From positions 2,271,001 to 2,335,000 of the forward strand of contig NZ_JACHNB010000001.1 in the NCBI RefSeq assembly GCF_014205225.1: a stretch of DNA of 64,000 nt, given 5' to 3'. Positions 7,356 to 15,245 of the stretch are shown here, in pieces. This DNA is from Actinoplanes octamycinicus (GTDB lineage: Bacteria; Actinomycetota; Actinomycetes; Mycobacteriales; Micromonosporaceae). The notes under the pieces were generated by a model. The model had not been told where the DNA came from. It saw only the letters and a program-made list of their open reading frames with translations, and did not search any database. Position 1 is the stretch's first letter. Each line of letters begins with the position of its first letter. The position numbers were made by a program, and so were the translations under genes.

Positions 7356-8790
7356 CCGGCGGCCCGGCCGGGTCGCAGAACCGGTGGTTCGGCACCGGCG
7401 CGGCCGGCCGGCCCGGGATCGTCAGGTACGCCGCGAGCGCCCCGCCCACCAGCAGCCCGGCGCAGATCAGCATGGCGTTCCGGTAGACCGGCTGCAGCTG
7501 GCCGGCCTCGGTCAGCGACCCCGAGCCGAGCCCGGCCGCGAGCGGCAGCACCGCGACCGCGAGCAGGCCGGCCGCCCGGGCCACCGCGTTGTTGACCCCG
7601 GAGGCGATGCCGGCGTGCGCGTCGTCCAGGGCGCCCAGCGCGGTGGCGGTGAGCGGGGCGACCAGCAGCGCCAGCCCGGCGCCGAAGAGCAGCACGCCGG
7701 GCAGCGCCTCGGTCAGGTAGTCGGCGTCCGGCCCGATCCGCGACATGATCAGCAAGGCTGCCGCGCAGACCAGCGGGCCGGCGGTCATCGGCAGGCGCGG
7801 GCCGATCCGCTGGCCGAGCGCGCCGCCCCGGGCGGAGAACAGCAGCATGATCACGGTGACCGGGAGCATGGCCAGGCCGGCGGCCAGCGCCGGGTACCCG
7901 GCGACCACCTGCAGGTTGACCACGACCAGGAAGAACACCCCGCCGTTGGCCGCGTAGACCAGGAAGGTGACCAGGTTGGCGCCGGTGAAGGCGCGGTGCC
8001 GCCAGATCTCCGGCGGCACCATCGGATGACCTGAGCGCAGCTCGGCCAGGACGAAGGCGGCCAGCCCGAGCACCCCGGCGATCAGCGGGACGAGCACCAC
8101 CGGGTGGGCCGCGCCGTGCGCCGGCCAGGCGGTGAAGCCGTAGGTCAGGCCGCCCAGCCCGACCACGCCGGTGACCAGCCCGGTCACGTCGAACCGGCGG
8201 GCCGCCGACGGGTCCCGGGACTCCGGCACGTGCCGGGCGGCGACCCAGAGGACCACCGCGGCCACCGGCACGTTGATCAGGAAGAGGTAGCGCCAGCTGC
8301 CGAGCTCCAGCAGCCAGCCGCCGAGGAACGGGCCGAGCGCGCCGCCCACGCCGCCGAGGCCGGACCAGGCGCCGATGGCCCGGGCCCGGTCATCCGAGGC
8401 GAACGACGCCTCCAGGATGGCGAGGGCGCCCGGGGTGAGCAGCGCGCCGCCGATCCCTTGCAGGACCCGTGCGGCGATCAGCAACTCGATGCTCGGGGCC
8501 AGGCCGCAGAGCAGCGACGCCACGGCGAACCAGGCGATGCCGGCCATGAAGATCCGCTTGCGGCCGTACCGGTCGCCGAGCGAGCCGCCGACCAGGATCA
8601 GCGCGGCCAGCGCCAGGCCGTACCCGTTGATCGTCCACTGCAGACCGGCGGCGGACGCGCCGAGGTCGCGGCCGAGTTCGGGCAGCGCCAGGTTGACCAC
8701 GGTGGCGTCGATGAACGCCAGGCTGGAGCCGAGCACGGTGGCCAGCAGCACCCAGCGGCCGGCGGCCGTGCCGTATCGGACCGGTTCCAT
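7312..8790 (-). CDS. MFS transporter, DHA2 (14-TM, EmrB/QacA) family
   Basis: Inner-membrane drug/proton antiporter of 492 aa. It has the family first helix LGSSLAFIDATVVNLALPEL, the loop SLGDRYGRKRIFMAG and a motif-C region GGVGGALGPFLGGWLLE. Fourteen hydrophobic segments are plausible, ending in a Pro/Arg-rich tail of about 40 residues, part of which is read antisense to the end of the S66 peptidase gene. The ATG at 8790 is directly followed by the conserved helix, so the start is reasonably secure. No regulator is adjacent; the response regulator upstream is a separate cistron 37 bp away on the same strand. Substrate unknown. Confidence 0.92.
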   Translation of the reverse strand: MEPVRYGTAAGRWVLLATVLGSSLAFIDATVVNLALPELGRDLGASAAGLQWTINGYGLALAALILVGGSLGDRYGRKRIFMAGIAWFAVASLLCGLAPSIELLIAARVLQGIGGALLTPGALAILEASFASDDRARAIGAWSGLGGVGGALGPFLGGWLLELGSWRYLFLINVPVAAVVLWVAARHVPESRDPSAARRFDVTGLVTGVVGLGGLTYGFTAWPAHGAAHPVVLVPLIAGVLGLAAFVLAELRSGHPMVPPEIWRHRAFTGANLVTFLVYAANGGVFFLVVVNLQVVAGYPALAAGLAMLPVTVIMLLFSARGGALGQRIGPRLPMTAGPLVCAAALLIMSRIGPDADYLTEALPGVLLFGAGLALLVAPLTATALGALDDAHAGIASGVNNAVARAAGLLAVAVLPLAAGLGSGSLTEAGQLQPVYRNAMLICAGLLVGGALAAYLTIPGRPAAPVPNHRFCDPAGPPVRSARRSSAPVRPQ

Positions 8791-8827
8791 GGCGCGACCC
8801 TACGCCGCGACCGGACCCGATCAAGCG

Positions 8828-9310
8828 TCAGGCGATGTGCCGGACGTGGATCCCGGCGTGCCGGGTGACCGGCGGCGGCACCGCGCGCCGGGCGGCGGCC
8901 AGCGCGGCCCGGGACGCCGCGGCCGAGCGGATCGCCCCGGTCACCGGGCGGCGCAGCAGGTCGCCGAGGCGGCTGGTCAGCTCGTCCCGGGTGAACGGTT
9001 TGGGCAGGTAGTCGTCGGCGCCGGCGTGCAGGGCGGCGGTCACCTGGCTGCGGTGCACGTCCGCGCTGACCACCATGATCGGCAGCGCCTCCAGGGCGGG
9101 GTCGCTGCGGATCCGGGCGCACAGTTCGATACCCGACAGGCCGGGCATCCGGACGTCGATCAGGGCCGCGTCGATGCCGCCGGAGGCGAGCGCGTCCAGG
9201 GCCCCGGGGGCGTCGGTGGCGGTCACCACCCGGTAACCGGTCCGGCTCAGGGCGAGCGTGAGGAGGTCGCGATGGTCGGCCTCGTCGTCGGCGATCAGTA
9301 CGGTGTACAC
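8828..9310 (-). CDS. Single-domain response regulator (CheY-like)
   Basis: Receiver protein of 160 aa with no output domain. The acidic pocket is in VLIADDEADHR, the phosphorylated Asp is in AALIDVRMPGLSG (about residue 53), the switch Thr/Ser region in IMVVSADV, and the conserved Lys in YLPKPFTRDEL. After the receiver (about 1-120) there is only a short Ala/Arg-rich tail. The GTG at 9310 is supported by a strong AGGAGG five bases upstream. No kinase is adjacent. It may act by protein contact, as single-domain regulators usually do. Confidence 0.92.
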   Translation of the reverse strand: MYTVLIADDEADHRDLLTLALSRTGYRVVTATDAPGALDALASGGIDAALIDVRMPGLSGIELCARIRSDPALEALPIMVVSADVHRSQVTAALHAGADDYLPKPFTRDELTSRLGDLLRRPVTGAIRSAAASRAALAAARRAVPPPVTRHAGIHVRHIA

Positions 9311-9394
9311 GCGGACCTCCTAGCGGACAGACGTGCCCTCTCCTCTTCGGCCCGGGGCTGGAACCACTGAGCCGTTGTGGGTTTGAATCGGCGA

Positions 9395-9898
9395 GTGATC
9401 AGAGTGGCGCGTGAGACCGAGATCCCGGACATGCAGCGGATCGAGGTGGAGGCCGGGCGGATGTTCCTGGCGGTGCGGATGGACCGGGTCGCCGGGGACG
9501 ATCCGCTTCCGGTCGCGGAGCTGCGGGACTACGTGCGGGACGGGCGGGCCTGGGTGGCCGTGGACGACGCCGGCCGGCCGGTGGCCTACGCCCTGGCCCG
9601 GTGGGTGGACGGGCTGGCGCACGTCGAGCAGGTCTCGGTGCACCCGGCGGCGGCCGGTCGCCGGCTCGGCGCCGCGCTGATCGAGCGGGTGGCCGACTGG
9701 GGGCGCGAGCGCGGCGCGGCGGCGCTCACCCTCACCACGTTCGCCGAGGTGGCGTGGAACGCGCCGTACTACGAGCGGCTCGGTTTCCAGCGGCTGCCGG
9801 ACGCCGGGCTGACCCCCGGGCTGCGCGCGATCCGGGCCGAGGAGGCCGCCCATGGTCTGGACGAGTGGCCGCGTCTGGCCATGCGCCGGGCCCTGTGA
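9395..9898 (+). CDS. GNAT-family N-acetyltransferase
   Basis: Acetyl-CoA-dependent acetyltransferase of about 167 aa. The fold begins with VIRVARETEIPDMQRIE, and the acetyl-CoA loop is QVSVHPAAAGRRLGAALIERV (about residues 79-99), followed by NAPYYERLGF near residue 130. I placed the start at the GTG at 9395, just before the first strand; a GTG at 9377 adds six residues and is equally allowed because neither has a clear ribosome site. It lies 19 bp before the MDR oxidoreductase on the same strand. Substrate unknown. Confidence 0.88.
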   Translation: MIRVARETEIPDMQRIEVEAGRMFLAVRMDRVAGDDPLPVAELRDYVRDGRAWVAVDDAGRPVAYALARWVDGLAHVEQVSVHPAAAGRRLGAALIERVADWGRERGAAALTLTTFAEVAWNAPYYERLGFQRLPDAGLTPGLRAIRAEEAAHGLDEWPRLAMRRAL

Positions 9899-9917
9899 GG
9901 CGACATAGGGTGGGGTG

Positions 9918-10937
9918 ATGCGAGCTGCCGTCTTCGCCGAGCCCGGTCCCGCCGCCACCGTCCTGGAGATCGCCGAGCGCGCGTTGCCGACGGCCGGCGC
10001 GGGGCAGGTGCGGGTCCGGATCGTGCTCTCCGCGGTGAACCCGACCGACACCGGCACCCGGGCCGGCCGCGGCGTGCAGGACGGCGTGGCGCCACCCCGG
10101 GTGCCGAACCAGGACGGCGCCGGCGTGGTCGACGCGCTCGGCGAGGGTGTCACCGGTCTGGAGCCGGGCGACCGGGTCTGGGTCTGGGACGCCGGTTACG
10201 GACGGGCGAACGGCACCGCGCAGGAATATCTGGTGCTGCCCCGCCACCAGGTGGTCCGGATGCGCGACGACGTCCCGTTCGAGGTCGGCGCCGCGCTGGG
10301 CATCCCGGCGCTCACCGCGCACCGCTGCCTGACCGTGGCCGCGGACGGCCCGGCCCGGCTGGCCCCGGGCGCGCTGACCGGGCGCACGGTGCTGGTCGCG
10401 GGCGGCGCCGGCGCGGTCGGCAACGCCACGATCCAGCTGGCCAAGTGGGCCGGCGCCACCGTGCCGACCACGGTGAGCAGCAAGGAGAAAGCGGTGCTGG
10501 CGGCCGCCGCCGGAGCCGACGCGGTGATCGACTACCGGGAGGAGGACGTGGTCGCCCGGGTCCGCGAGCTGAGCCCCACCGGTCCGCAGCTGATCGTCGA
10601 GGTGAGCACCGAGAACCTGGACACCGACCTGGACGTGATCGCCCCCGGCGGCACCATCGCGATCTACGTGGCCGGGCGGGTCGTGGTGCCCAGCTTCACG
10701 GCGATGCTGAAGAACGTCAGCTTGGACTTCGTGCTGACCTACACGACCCGGCCGGAGGAGAAGGCGCACGCGGTGGCCGCGGTCGCCGAGGCGGTGAACG
10801 CGGGCGCGTTCCGGGTCGGCGAGGAGCACGGCCTGCCGATCGTCCGGTTCCCGTTCGACCGGGTGGCCGAGGCGCACGAGGCGGTCGAGAACCACGTCGT
10901 GGGCAAGGTCGTCATCGAGGTGACCGCGCCACGCTGA
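9918..10937 (+). CDS. NADPH:quinone oxidoreductase-like MDR protein
   Basis: Zinc-independent medium-chain dehydrogenase/reductase of 339 aa. The N-terminal GroES-like domain carries VNPTDTGTRAG and NQDGAGVVDALGEGV; the Rossmann domain has the nucleotide loop VLVAGGAGAVGNATIQLAKWAGA (about residues 160-180). No catalytic-zinc cysteine/histidine set is seen, which fits the quinone-reductase branch (like zeta-crystallin). GTG ATG occurs at the start; I chose the ATG at 9918. The 3' end overlaps pseG, which is convergent, by 26 bp. Substrate not predictable. Confidence 0.9.
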   Translation: MRAAVFAEPGPAATVLEIAERALPTAGAGQVRVRIVLSAVNPTDTGTRAGRGVQDGVAPPRVPNQDGAGVVDALGEGVTGLEPGDRVWVWDAGYGRANGTAQEYLVLPRHQVVRMRDDVPFEVGAALGIPALTAHRCLTVAADGPARLAPGALTGRTVLVAGGAGAVGNATIQLAKWAGATVPTTVSSKEKAVLAAAAGADAVIDYREEDVVARVRELSPTGPQLIVEVSTENLDTDLDVIAPGGTIAIYVAGRVVVPSFTAMLKNVSLDFVLTYTTRPEEKAHAVAAVAEAVNAGAFRVGEEHGLPIVRFPFDRVAEAHEAVENHVVGKVVIEVTAPR

Positions 10938-11922
10938 GCAGGGCGCCGGCCACCCGTTCCACGCCGCGGCCGTCGACCGCGGCCCAGCCGGCCACGGCCA
11001 GCGCGGTGCGTGCCGCCGGGTCGGTGAGCAGCGTGCGCAGCACGTCGACGGCGGTGACGTCGAAGGCGCCCAGCCGGCCCAGTCCGGCGGCGTAGCCACG
11101 GGCGACCGTCCGGTCGTACCCGAGGATCTGGTTGTCGACCACCCAGACCAGCGCCGCGGCCCGGCCCAGGCAGAGCAGCTCCCAGGTCGACGTGCCGCTG
11201 GCGCTGACCACCAGGTCGGCGCCGGCCAGCAGCTTGGGCAGGTGGTCGGTGGGCGCGATGATCTCGAACCGCTGCCCCGGGCCGGCCGGGACGGCTTCCA
11301 GCTCGGCGCGCAGGCTGTCGTCGGCCGCGACCACGGTGGCGTCGAAGGGCACGCCGGTGTCCGCGAGGAGTCGCGCGACCGGCGGCGCGGCACGGTAGGC
11401 GTCGGTCCCACCGAAGAACGCGACGACCTTCGGCGTACGCACGGAGCCGTGCACCGGAGCCGCAACCGGGCGCAACTGCCGCACCGCCGACCGCAGCAAC
11501 GCGTAGTCCAGCCCGGTCAGCAGCCGCCCGTCCGCGGCCAGCGCGGTGTCCAGGTTCTGGTCGACGTAGATGTCGGCGCTCTGCCCGCGGGTGGCGCCGT
11601 CCACGATCGCCAGGACCGGGACGCCGGCCGCCCGGACCGCCGCGGTGTGCTGCGGCGGCAGCGTGTAGGAGTCCACCACCAGCGCGCCCAGGCCGAGCCG
11701 CCGGGTGGCGGCGACCAGGCCCACCTCGTCGTAGGGCGCCGGGTGCCAGGGCAGCCCGCGCTGGTCGAGCTGTGCCTCGGCCCAGGCCACGCCGCCCAGG
11801 TCGGCGAGGAAGTGCACGTCCACGCCGCGCGCGGTCAGCTCCTCGGCCAGCGCCACGCACCGCACCAGATGCCCGACCCCGGTGCGCGGTCCGGCGTCGC
11901 AGCGGATCCCGATCGCCATCAT
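10912..11922 (-). CDS. pseG: PseG-like UDP-sugar hydrolase (SpsG family)
   Basis: In the pseudaminic acid pathway PseG removes UDP from UDP-2,4-diacetamido-2,4,6-trideoxy-altrose. This 336-aa protein shows the SpsG/PseG hallmarks: IGIRCDAGPRTGVGHLVRC at the N-terminus with the glycine loop and catalytic-type His, DSYTLPP, VVAFFGGTDAYR, and ADLVVSASGTSTWELLCLG in the GT-B-like C-terminal domain. It is the last gene of the minus-strand operon starting with pseB. The ATG ATG start at 11922 has GGCAGG six bases upstream; this start region is itself the first of three 89-bp direct repeats. It overlaps the convergent MDR gene by 26 bp. Confidence 0.88.
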   Translation of the reverse strand: MMAIGIRCDAGPRTGVGHLVRCVALAEELTARGVDVHFLADLGGVAWAEAQLDQRGLPWHPAPYDEVGLVAATRRLGLGALVVDSYTLPPQHTAAVRAAGVPVLAIVDGATRGQSADIYVDQNLDTALAADGRLLTGLDYALLRSAVRQLRPVAAPVHGSVRTPKVVAFFGGTDAYRAAPPVARLLADTGVPFDATVVAADDSLRAELEAVPAGPGQRFEIIAPTDHLPKLLAGADLVVSASGTSTWELLCLGRAAALVWVVDNQILGYDRTVARGYAAGLGRLGAFDVTAVDVLRTLLTDPAARTALAVAGWAAVDGRGVERVAGALLSVARSPR

Positions 11923-12184
11923 GCGGTGCCTGCCTTGGCATGCTCTCCCGGCCCTCGCCCGCGAGGTCGGCCGGAGGGTGACGGTGGCTGCCGCCCGGTG
12001 CAGTCGATCATGCGGTGCCTGCCTTGGCATGCTCTCCTGGCTCTCGCCCGCGAGGTTGGCCGGAGGGTGACGGTGGCTGCCGCTCGGTGCAGTCGATCAT
12101 GCGGTGCCTGCCTTGGCATGCTCTCCCGGCCCTCGCCTGCGAGGTTCGCCGGAGGGTGACGGTGGCTGCCGCTCGGTGCAGTCG
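11918..12184. repeat. Three tandem 89-bp repeats between spsF and pseG
   Basis: The motif ATCATGCGGTGCCTGCCTTG begins at 11918, 12007 and 12096, exactly 89 bp apart, and the copies differ at only a few bases. A fourth ATCATG follows at 12185, where it forms the end of the spsF gene. Read on the transcribed (minus) strand each unit contains AAGGCAGGCACCGC followed by ATG, which is the ribosome site and start of pseG, and a CCTCGC-CC-GCGAGG stem. Because 89 is not a multiple of three, starts in successive copies fall in different frames. Confidence 0.95.
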
Positions 12185-12185
12185 A

Positions 12186-12914
12186 TCATGCCTGGGACAG
12201 CTCCTTCTGGTGCACATGCGCGTTCAGCTCGACCAGCTCAGGATGCTCGGCGAGCCACTCGGCGACGGCCGCCACGCCGACCGGGCGGTCACCGAACCGG
12301 TCGACGATCGCCTCGATCAGCTTCCAGTCGTCCTCGGTGTCCAGGGTCAGCCGCAGGTGCGACCGGTCCGGCAGCACGGTCACCCCGATCACGTCGAACT
12401 CGTCCGGGTGCGAGTAGAGGTACGACGTCACGTGCGTCCGGTGGTACCCGGTCGCCCGGTCGTCGATCGCCCGCAGTACGGCCGCCCGGACCACCTCGAC
12501 GTCCAGCCCGCGCGGCAGCGTCCGGGTGATCGAGGTGGTCAGGTAGTCCACACCGGACGCCGCGAAGACGTCGCACACCCGCCGGACCAGCGCCGGGTCC
12601 AGCAGCGGGCAGTCCGCGGTGAACCGCAGCACGGTGTGCACGTCGTCCCGCCCGGCGAGCACGCCGAGGAACCGGGTCAGCACGTCGTCGACCGGACCGC
12701 GGTGGCAGGCCACCCCGATCCGGGCGCACTCCGCCGCGACCGCGTCGTCGGCGGCCTCGGTGGTGGTCGCGACGACCAGGTCGTCGACCACCCCGCTGTC
12801 CCGGGCGGCGCGGACCACCCGGTGCAGGACGGTCCGGCCGCCGAGCCGGCGCAGGACCTTGCCGGGGAGCCGGGTGGAGCCCGTCCGGGCCTGGATGATG
12901 CCGAGGGTGGTCAC
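12186..12914 (-). CDS. SpsF-family cytidylyltransferase, probable CMP-nonulosonate synthetase
   Basis: Nucleotidyltransferase of 242 aa of the COG1861/SpsF type (CMP-KDO synthetase homologues). It begins GIIQARTGSTRLPGKVLRRL, the CTP-binding loop, and has LRFTADCPLLDP (metal-binding Asp) and YLTTSITRTLPRGLDVEV. No NeuA/PseF-type (COG1083) gene is seen in the window, so this is the best candidate for activating the sugar made by PseI to its CMP form; that assignment is inference. The GTG start overlaps the stop of the methyltransferase gene (GTGA). The spacer to pseG is filled by 89-bp repeats. Confidence 0.85.
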   Translation of the reverse strand: MTTLGIIQARTGSTRLPGKVLRRLGGRTVLHRVVRAARDSGVVDDLVVATTTEAADDAVAAECARIGVACHRGPVDDVLTRFLGVLAGRDDVHTVLRFTADCPLLDPALVRRVCDVFAASGVDYLTTSITRTLPRGLDVEVVRAAVLRAIDDRATGYHRTHVTSYLYSHPDEFDVIGVTVLPDRSHLRLTLDTEDDWKLIEAIVDRFGDRPVGVAAVAEWLAEHPELVELNAHVHQKELSQA

Positions 12915-14428
12915 GGTGATTCCTCAGTTCGGTCGGTGAGTCGATGGCGGGTCCGGCGGGCCAGGGCCAGGGCGGCCTTGGCGGCGCGGTAGCCGAGGCT
13001 GCCGCTGAACGCGGCGATCTGGGTCCGGGCGCGGCCCAGCTCGGCCTCCCGTTTCGCCAGCTCGTGCTCGAAGAAGCCGGCCCGGGCCTCGGCGTCGGTG
13101 AGCTGTCGGCGCAGGGCGGCCAGCTGCTCGGCGTGCTCCCGGCGGCCGTCCGGGAGGGGCTGGTCCCCGGCCGGTTCCGGCGCCTCGTCCAGCCCGGCCG
13201 CGCCGGCCAGGATCGCGGTGAGCCGGGACAGCTCGGTGATCGCCTGCCACGGATGCGAGTAGCCGCCGGTGGTCAGCGTCCGGGCGAACCGGATCAGCGC
13301 GTCCGGGCACTCCGGGGCGTCCGGGTCGAGCAGCGCGAACCGGCCGCCGTCCACCAGCACGTTGTCGGCGCTCGCGGTGGGCAGCGCGACCATCCAGCCG
13401 GTGAGCAGCCGGCGCAGCACCGGCAGCTCGTGCCGGACGGCCGCGGTGAGCAGCAGCTCCTCCAGCAGCCGTCCGGCGGGCAGTGGCAGATCACCGGACC
13501 GGCCGGCCGTCCGGCGGGTCCAGCCGCCGTCCGGTGTGCTGGTCAACTCGGTGATCACGTGCTGTGCTGACGGCGCTGCCGGACCGGCGCGCAGCACCGG
13601 CGGCAGCGTCACCGCCGGGGTCGCGGCCGGGGCCCGGTGCGCGACGGCCAGCCAGCCCGGGGCCAGCTCGGCACCCAGGCCGCGGCGCACGGCCGCGCCG
13701 GCCAGGCGCCGCGGATCGCTCAGGACCGGACGATTCCGGTACGCCGCCGCGACCGCCGCGGTGGCCAGCGCCCCGAGCGCGTCGATCGGCCCGTACCGCA
13801 GCGTCTCCGGGGTGACCAGCAACGTCGGGTGCTGCGGCAGCGGCCAGGCGGCGGCCAGCCCGGTCACCGGCAGACCCTCGGCGCCCAGGGCGGCGGCCAG
13901 CCGGTCGGCCCGGCCCGGCGCGGCGCCGAACTCGCCGAGCGGCCGCCAGGCGTCCCCGGTCCGGGGCGCGGTCGGCGAGCCCGGGTCGACCAGCCGGTGC
14001 ACGCCCAGCTCGTTCGCCACGGTGAGCAGCAGGGTGCCGCCCGGGCGCAGCACCCGCTTGAGCACCCGGACCGTGTCCAGCCAGTCCAGCTGGGAACCCT
14101 CCGGCGAGCAGAGCCGGTCGGCGCCGTCCAGGGCGAGCACCGCGTCGTACCGATCAATCTCGGTCAGCTTGGGAAGCGTGCCGCACAGCACGCGGACTCC
14201 CGGAACCCCGCGCCGGTCCTGGGCCAGCGCGTCCGGACGGGAGCGCAGCAGGCAGGTCACCGCACGGCCGGGGGCCAGCTCGGCGATCAGGTCCGGATCG
14301 TGCGGGCCGGCCAGCAGCACCCGGGCGCCGGTGGGCAGGCGGCCGGCCAGGTGCCGCAGCAGCGGGCCGCCGGCCGGCGGGAGCTGCTCGGCGTACTCCG
14401 GCATCTCGCCGCCGATGAGCTGGATCAT
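12911..14428 (-). CDS. Class I methyltransferase-like protein with C-terminal coiled coil
   Basis: Protein of 505 aa. Residues about 25-160 look like an SAM-dependent methyltransferase fold: ARVLLAGPHDPDLIAEL (motif I region), YDAVLALDGADRLC and LKRVLRPGGTLLLTVANELG (post-motif region). The middle (about 250-410) is not recognised. Near the C-terminus a Glu/Arg/Ala-rich stretch (EHAEQLAALRRQLTDAEARA and onward) is a predicted coiled coil, followed by a basic tail. Start at the ATG at 14428 gives an ATGA overlap with the upstream gene. In a nonulosonate operon it may methylate a sugar or the glycan chain end; no substrate is supported by sequence. Confidence 0.7.
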   Translation of the reverse strand: MIQLIGGEMPEYAEQLPPAGGPLLRHLAGRLPTGARVLLAGPHDPDLIAELAPGRAVTCLLRSRPDALAQDRRGVPGVRVLCGTLPKLTEIDRYDAVLALDGADRLCSPEGSQLDWLDTVRVLKRVLRPGGTLLLTVANELGVHRLVDPGSPTAPRTGDAWRPLGEFGAAPGRADRLAAALGAEGLPVTGLAAAWPLPQHPTLLVTPETLRYGPIDALGALATAAVAAAYRNRPVLSDPRRLAGAAVRRGLGAELAPGWLAVAHRAPAATPAVTLPPVLRAGPAAPSAQHVITELTSTPDGGWTRRTAGRSGDLPLPAGRLLEELLLTAAVRHELPVLRRLLTGWMVALPTASADNVLVDGGRFALLDPDAPECPDALIRFARTLTTGGYSHPWQAITELSRLTAILAGAAGLDEAPEPAGDQPLPDGRREHAEQLAALRRQLTDAEARAGFFEHELAKREAELGRARTQIAAFSGSLGYRAAKAALALARRTRHRLTDRTEESP

Positions 14429-15243
14429 GCCGGCTCCCGGACGGCGGTCCAGCCGAGGATCGCGCGCAGCTCGGCCGGCCCGGCCAGGTGGCCGTCGCCG
14501 AGTTCGGCGAGGGCGCTCTCCCGGGCCGCGGCCGGGTCCGGGGCGACCCCGTGCAGCTCCGGCCACTCCCGGCGGATCCGGGTGGCGGTCGAGGTGTCCT
14601 CCGCGGCCAGGTGCATCGGGTCGCCGTAGACGGCCGGCTCGCAGCCGGCCGCCGCTCCGTAGAGCACCGCGCTGCTCAGCCGGTTGGACGCCACCCGCCG
14701 GTGCCGGCGCAGCTCGGCCAGCTGGTGGTGCAGGAATCGGGTGTCGGTCCGGGTCCGCATGTACCCCCGGTAGCCGTGGCAGATCACCCGGCCGGCCCGC
14801 TCGTAGAACGCCCGCACCCGGTCGTCCCGGAACTCCTGCCAGTAGAGGCAGAAGGTGATCGGGCCGGGCTCGGTGGCCACGATCTCGTCGATCAGCCGCT
14901 GGTGGTCGCCGGTGACGTGCTGACCCTCCCAGCCGTGGAACGGGTACCAGATGGTGCCGTCCCGGCCGGCGCGCTCGTCCGGAGTGGACCCGAGCAGGTA
15001 GAGGAACGGGGCGCCGATCACGGTGGCCAGCGGCCGGCCCATCGACCAGGCACGCCGCCGGGTCCGCTCGGACCAGACGAAGATCGGCCGGCCGGGCGCG
15101 TACGGGGTGCCGGCGCCCAGCCCGTCGACCACGTTCCAGCCGTGCTGCAGGTACCCGTCGATCCGGGGCGGATCCGCCGGGTCGAGCCCGCAGTACCCGG
15201 CCAGCACGTGCGCGTGGCCGTAGAAGTGGTTGCCGTGGTGCAC
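14425..15243 (-). CDS. Putative glycosyltransferase-like protein of the nonulosonate operon
   Basis: 272 aa, not confidently recognised. It begins two bases after the pseC stop with GTG CAC CAC. Visible features are HHGNHFYGHAHVLAGYCG, DGYLQHGWNVVDGLG, FVWSERTRRRAW, ITFCLYWQEF and a C-terminal segment RRHRRVASNRLSSAVLYGAAAG that resembles the donor-site end of GT-B capsule/spore-coat enzymes. No signal peptide or membrane segment. Its position between pseC and the methyltransferase, with tight spacing on both sides, ties it to glycan assembly. A nonulosonate or sugar transferase is a reasonable guess only. Confidence 0.6.
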   Translation of the reverse strand: MHHGNHFYGHAHVLAGYCGLDPADPPRIDGYLQHGWNVVDGLGAGTPYAPGRPIFVWSERTRRRAWSMGRPLATVIGAPFLYLLGSTPDERAGRDGTIWYPFHGWEGQHVTGDHQRLIDEIVATEPGPITFCLYWQEFRDDRVRAFYERAGRVICHGYRGYMRTRTDTRFLHHQLAELRRHRRVASNRLSSAVLYGAAAGCEPAVYGDPMHLAAEDTSTATRIRREWPELHGVAPDPAAARESALAELGDGHLAGPAELRAILGWTAVREPA

Positions 15244-15245
15244 GG

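Noticed and set aside
4711-12184. Possible CRISPR arrays at the 49-bp and 89-bp repeats
   Set aside because: Units are contiguous with no unique spacers, and no cas genes are in the window.
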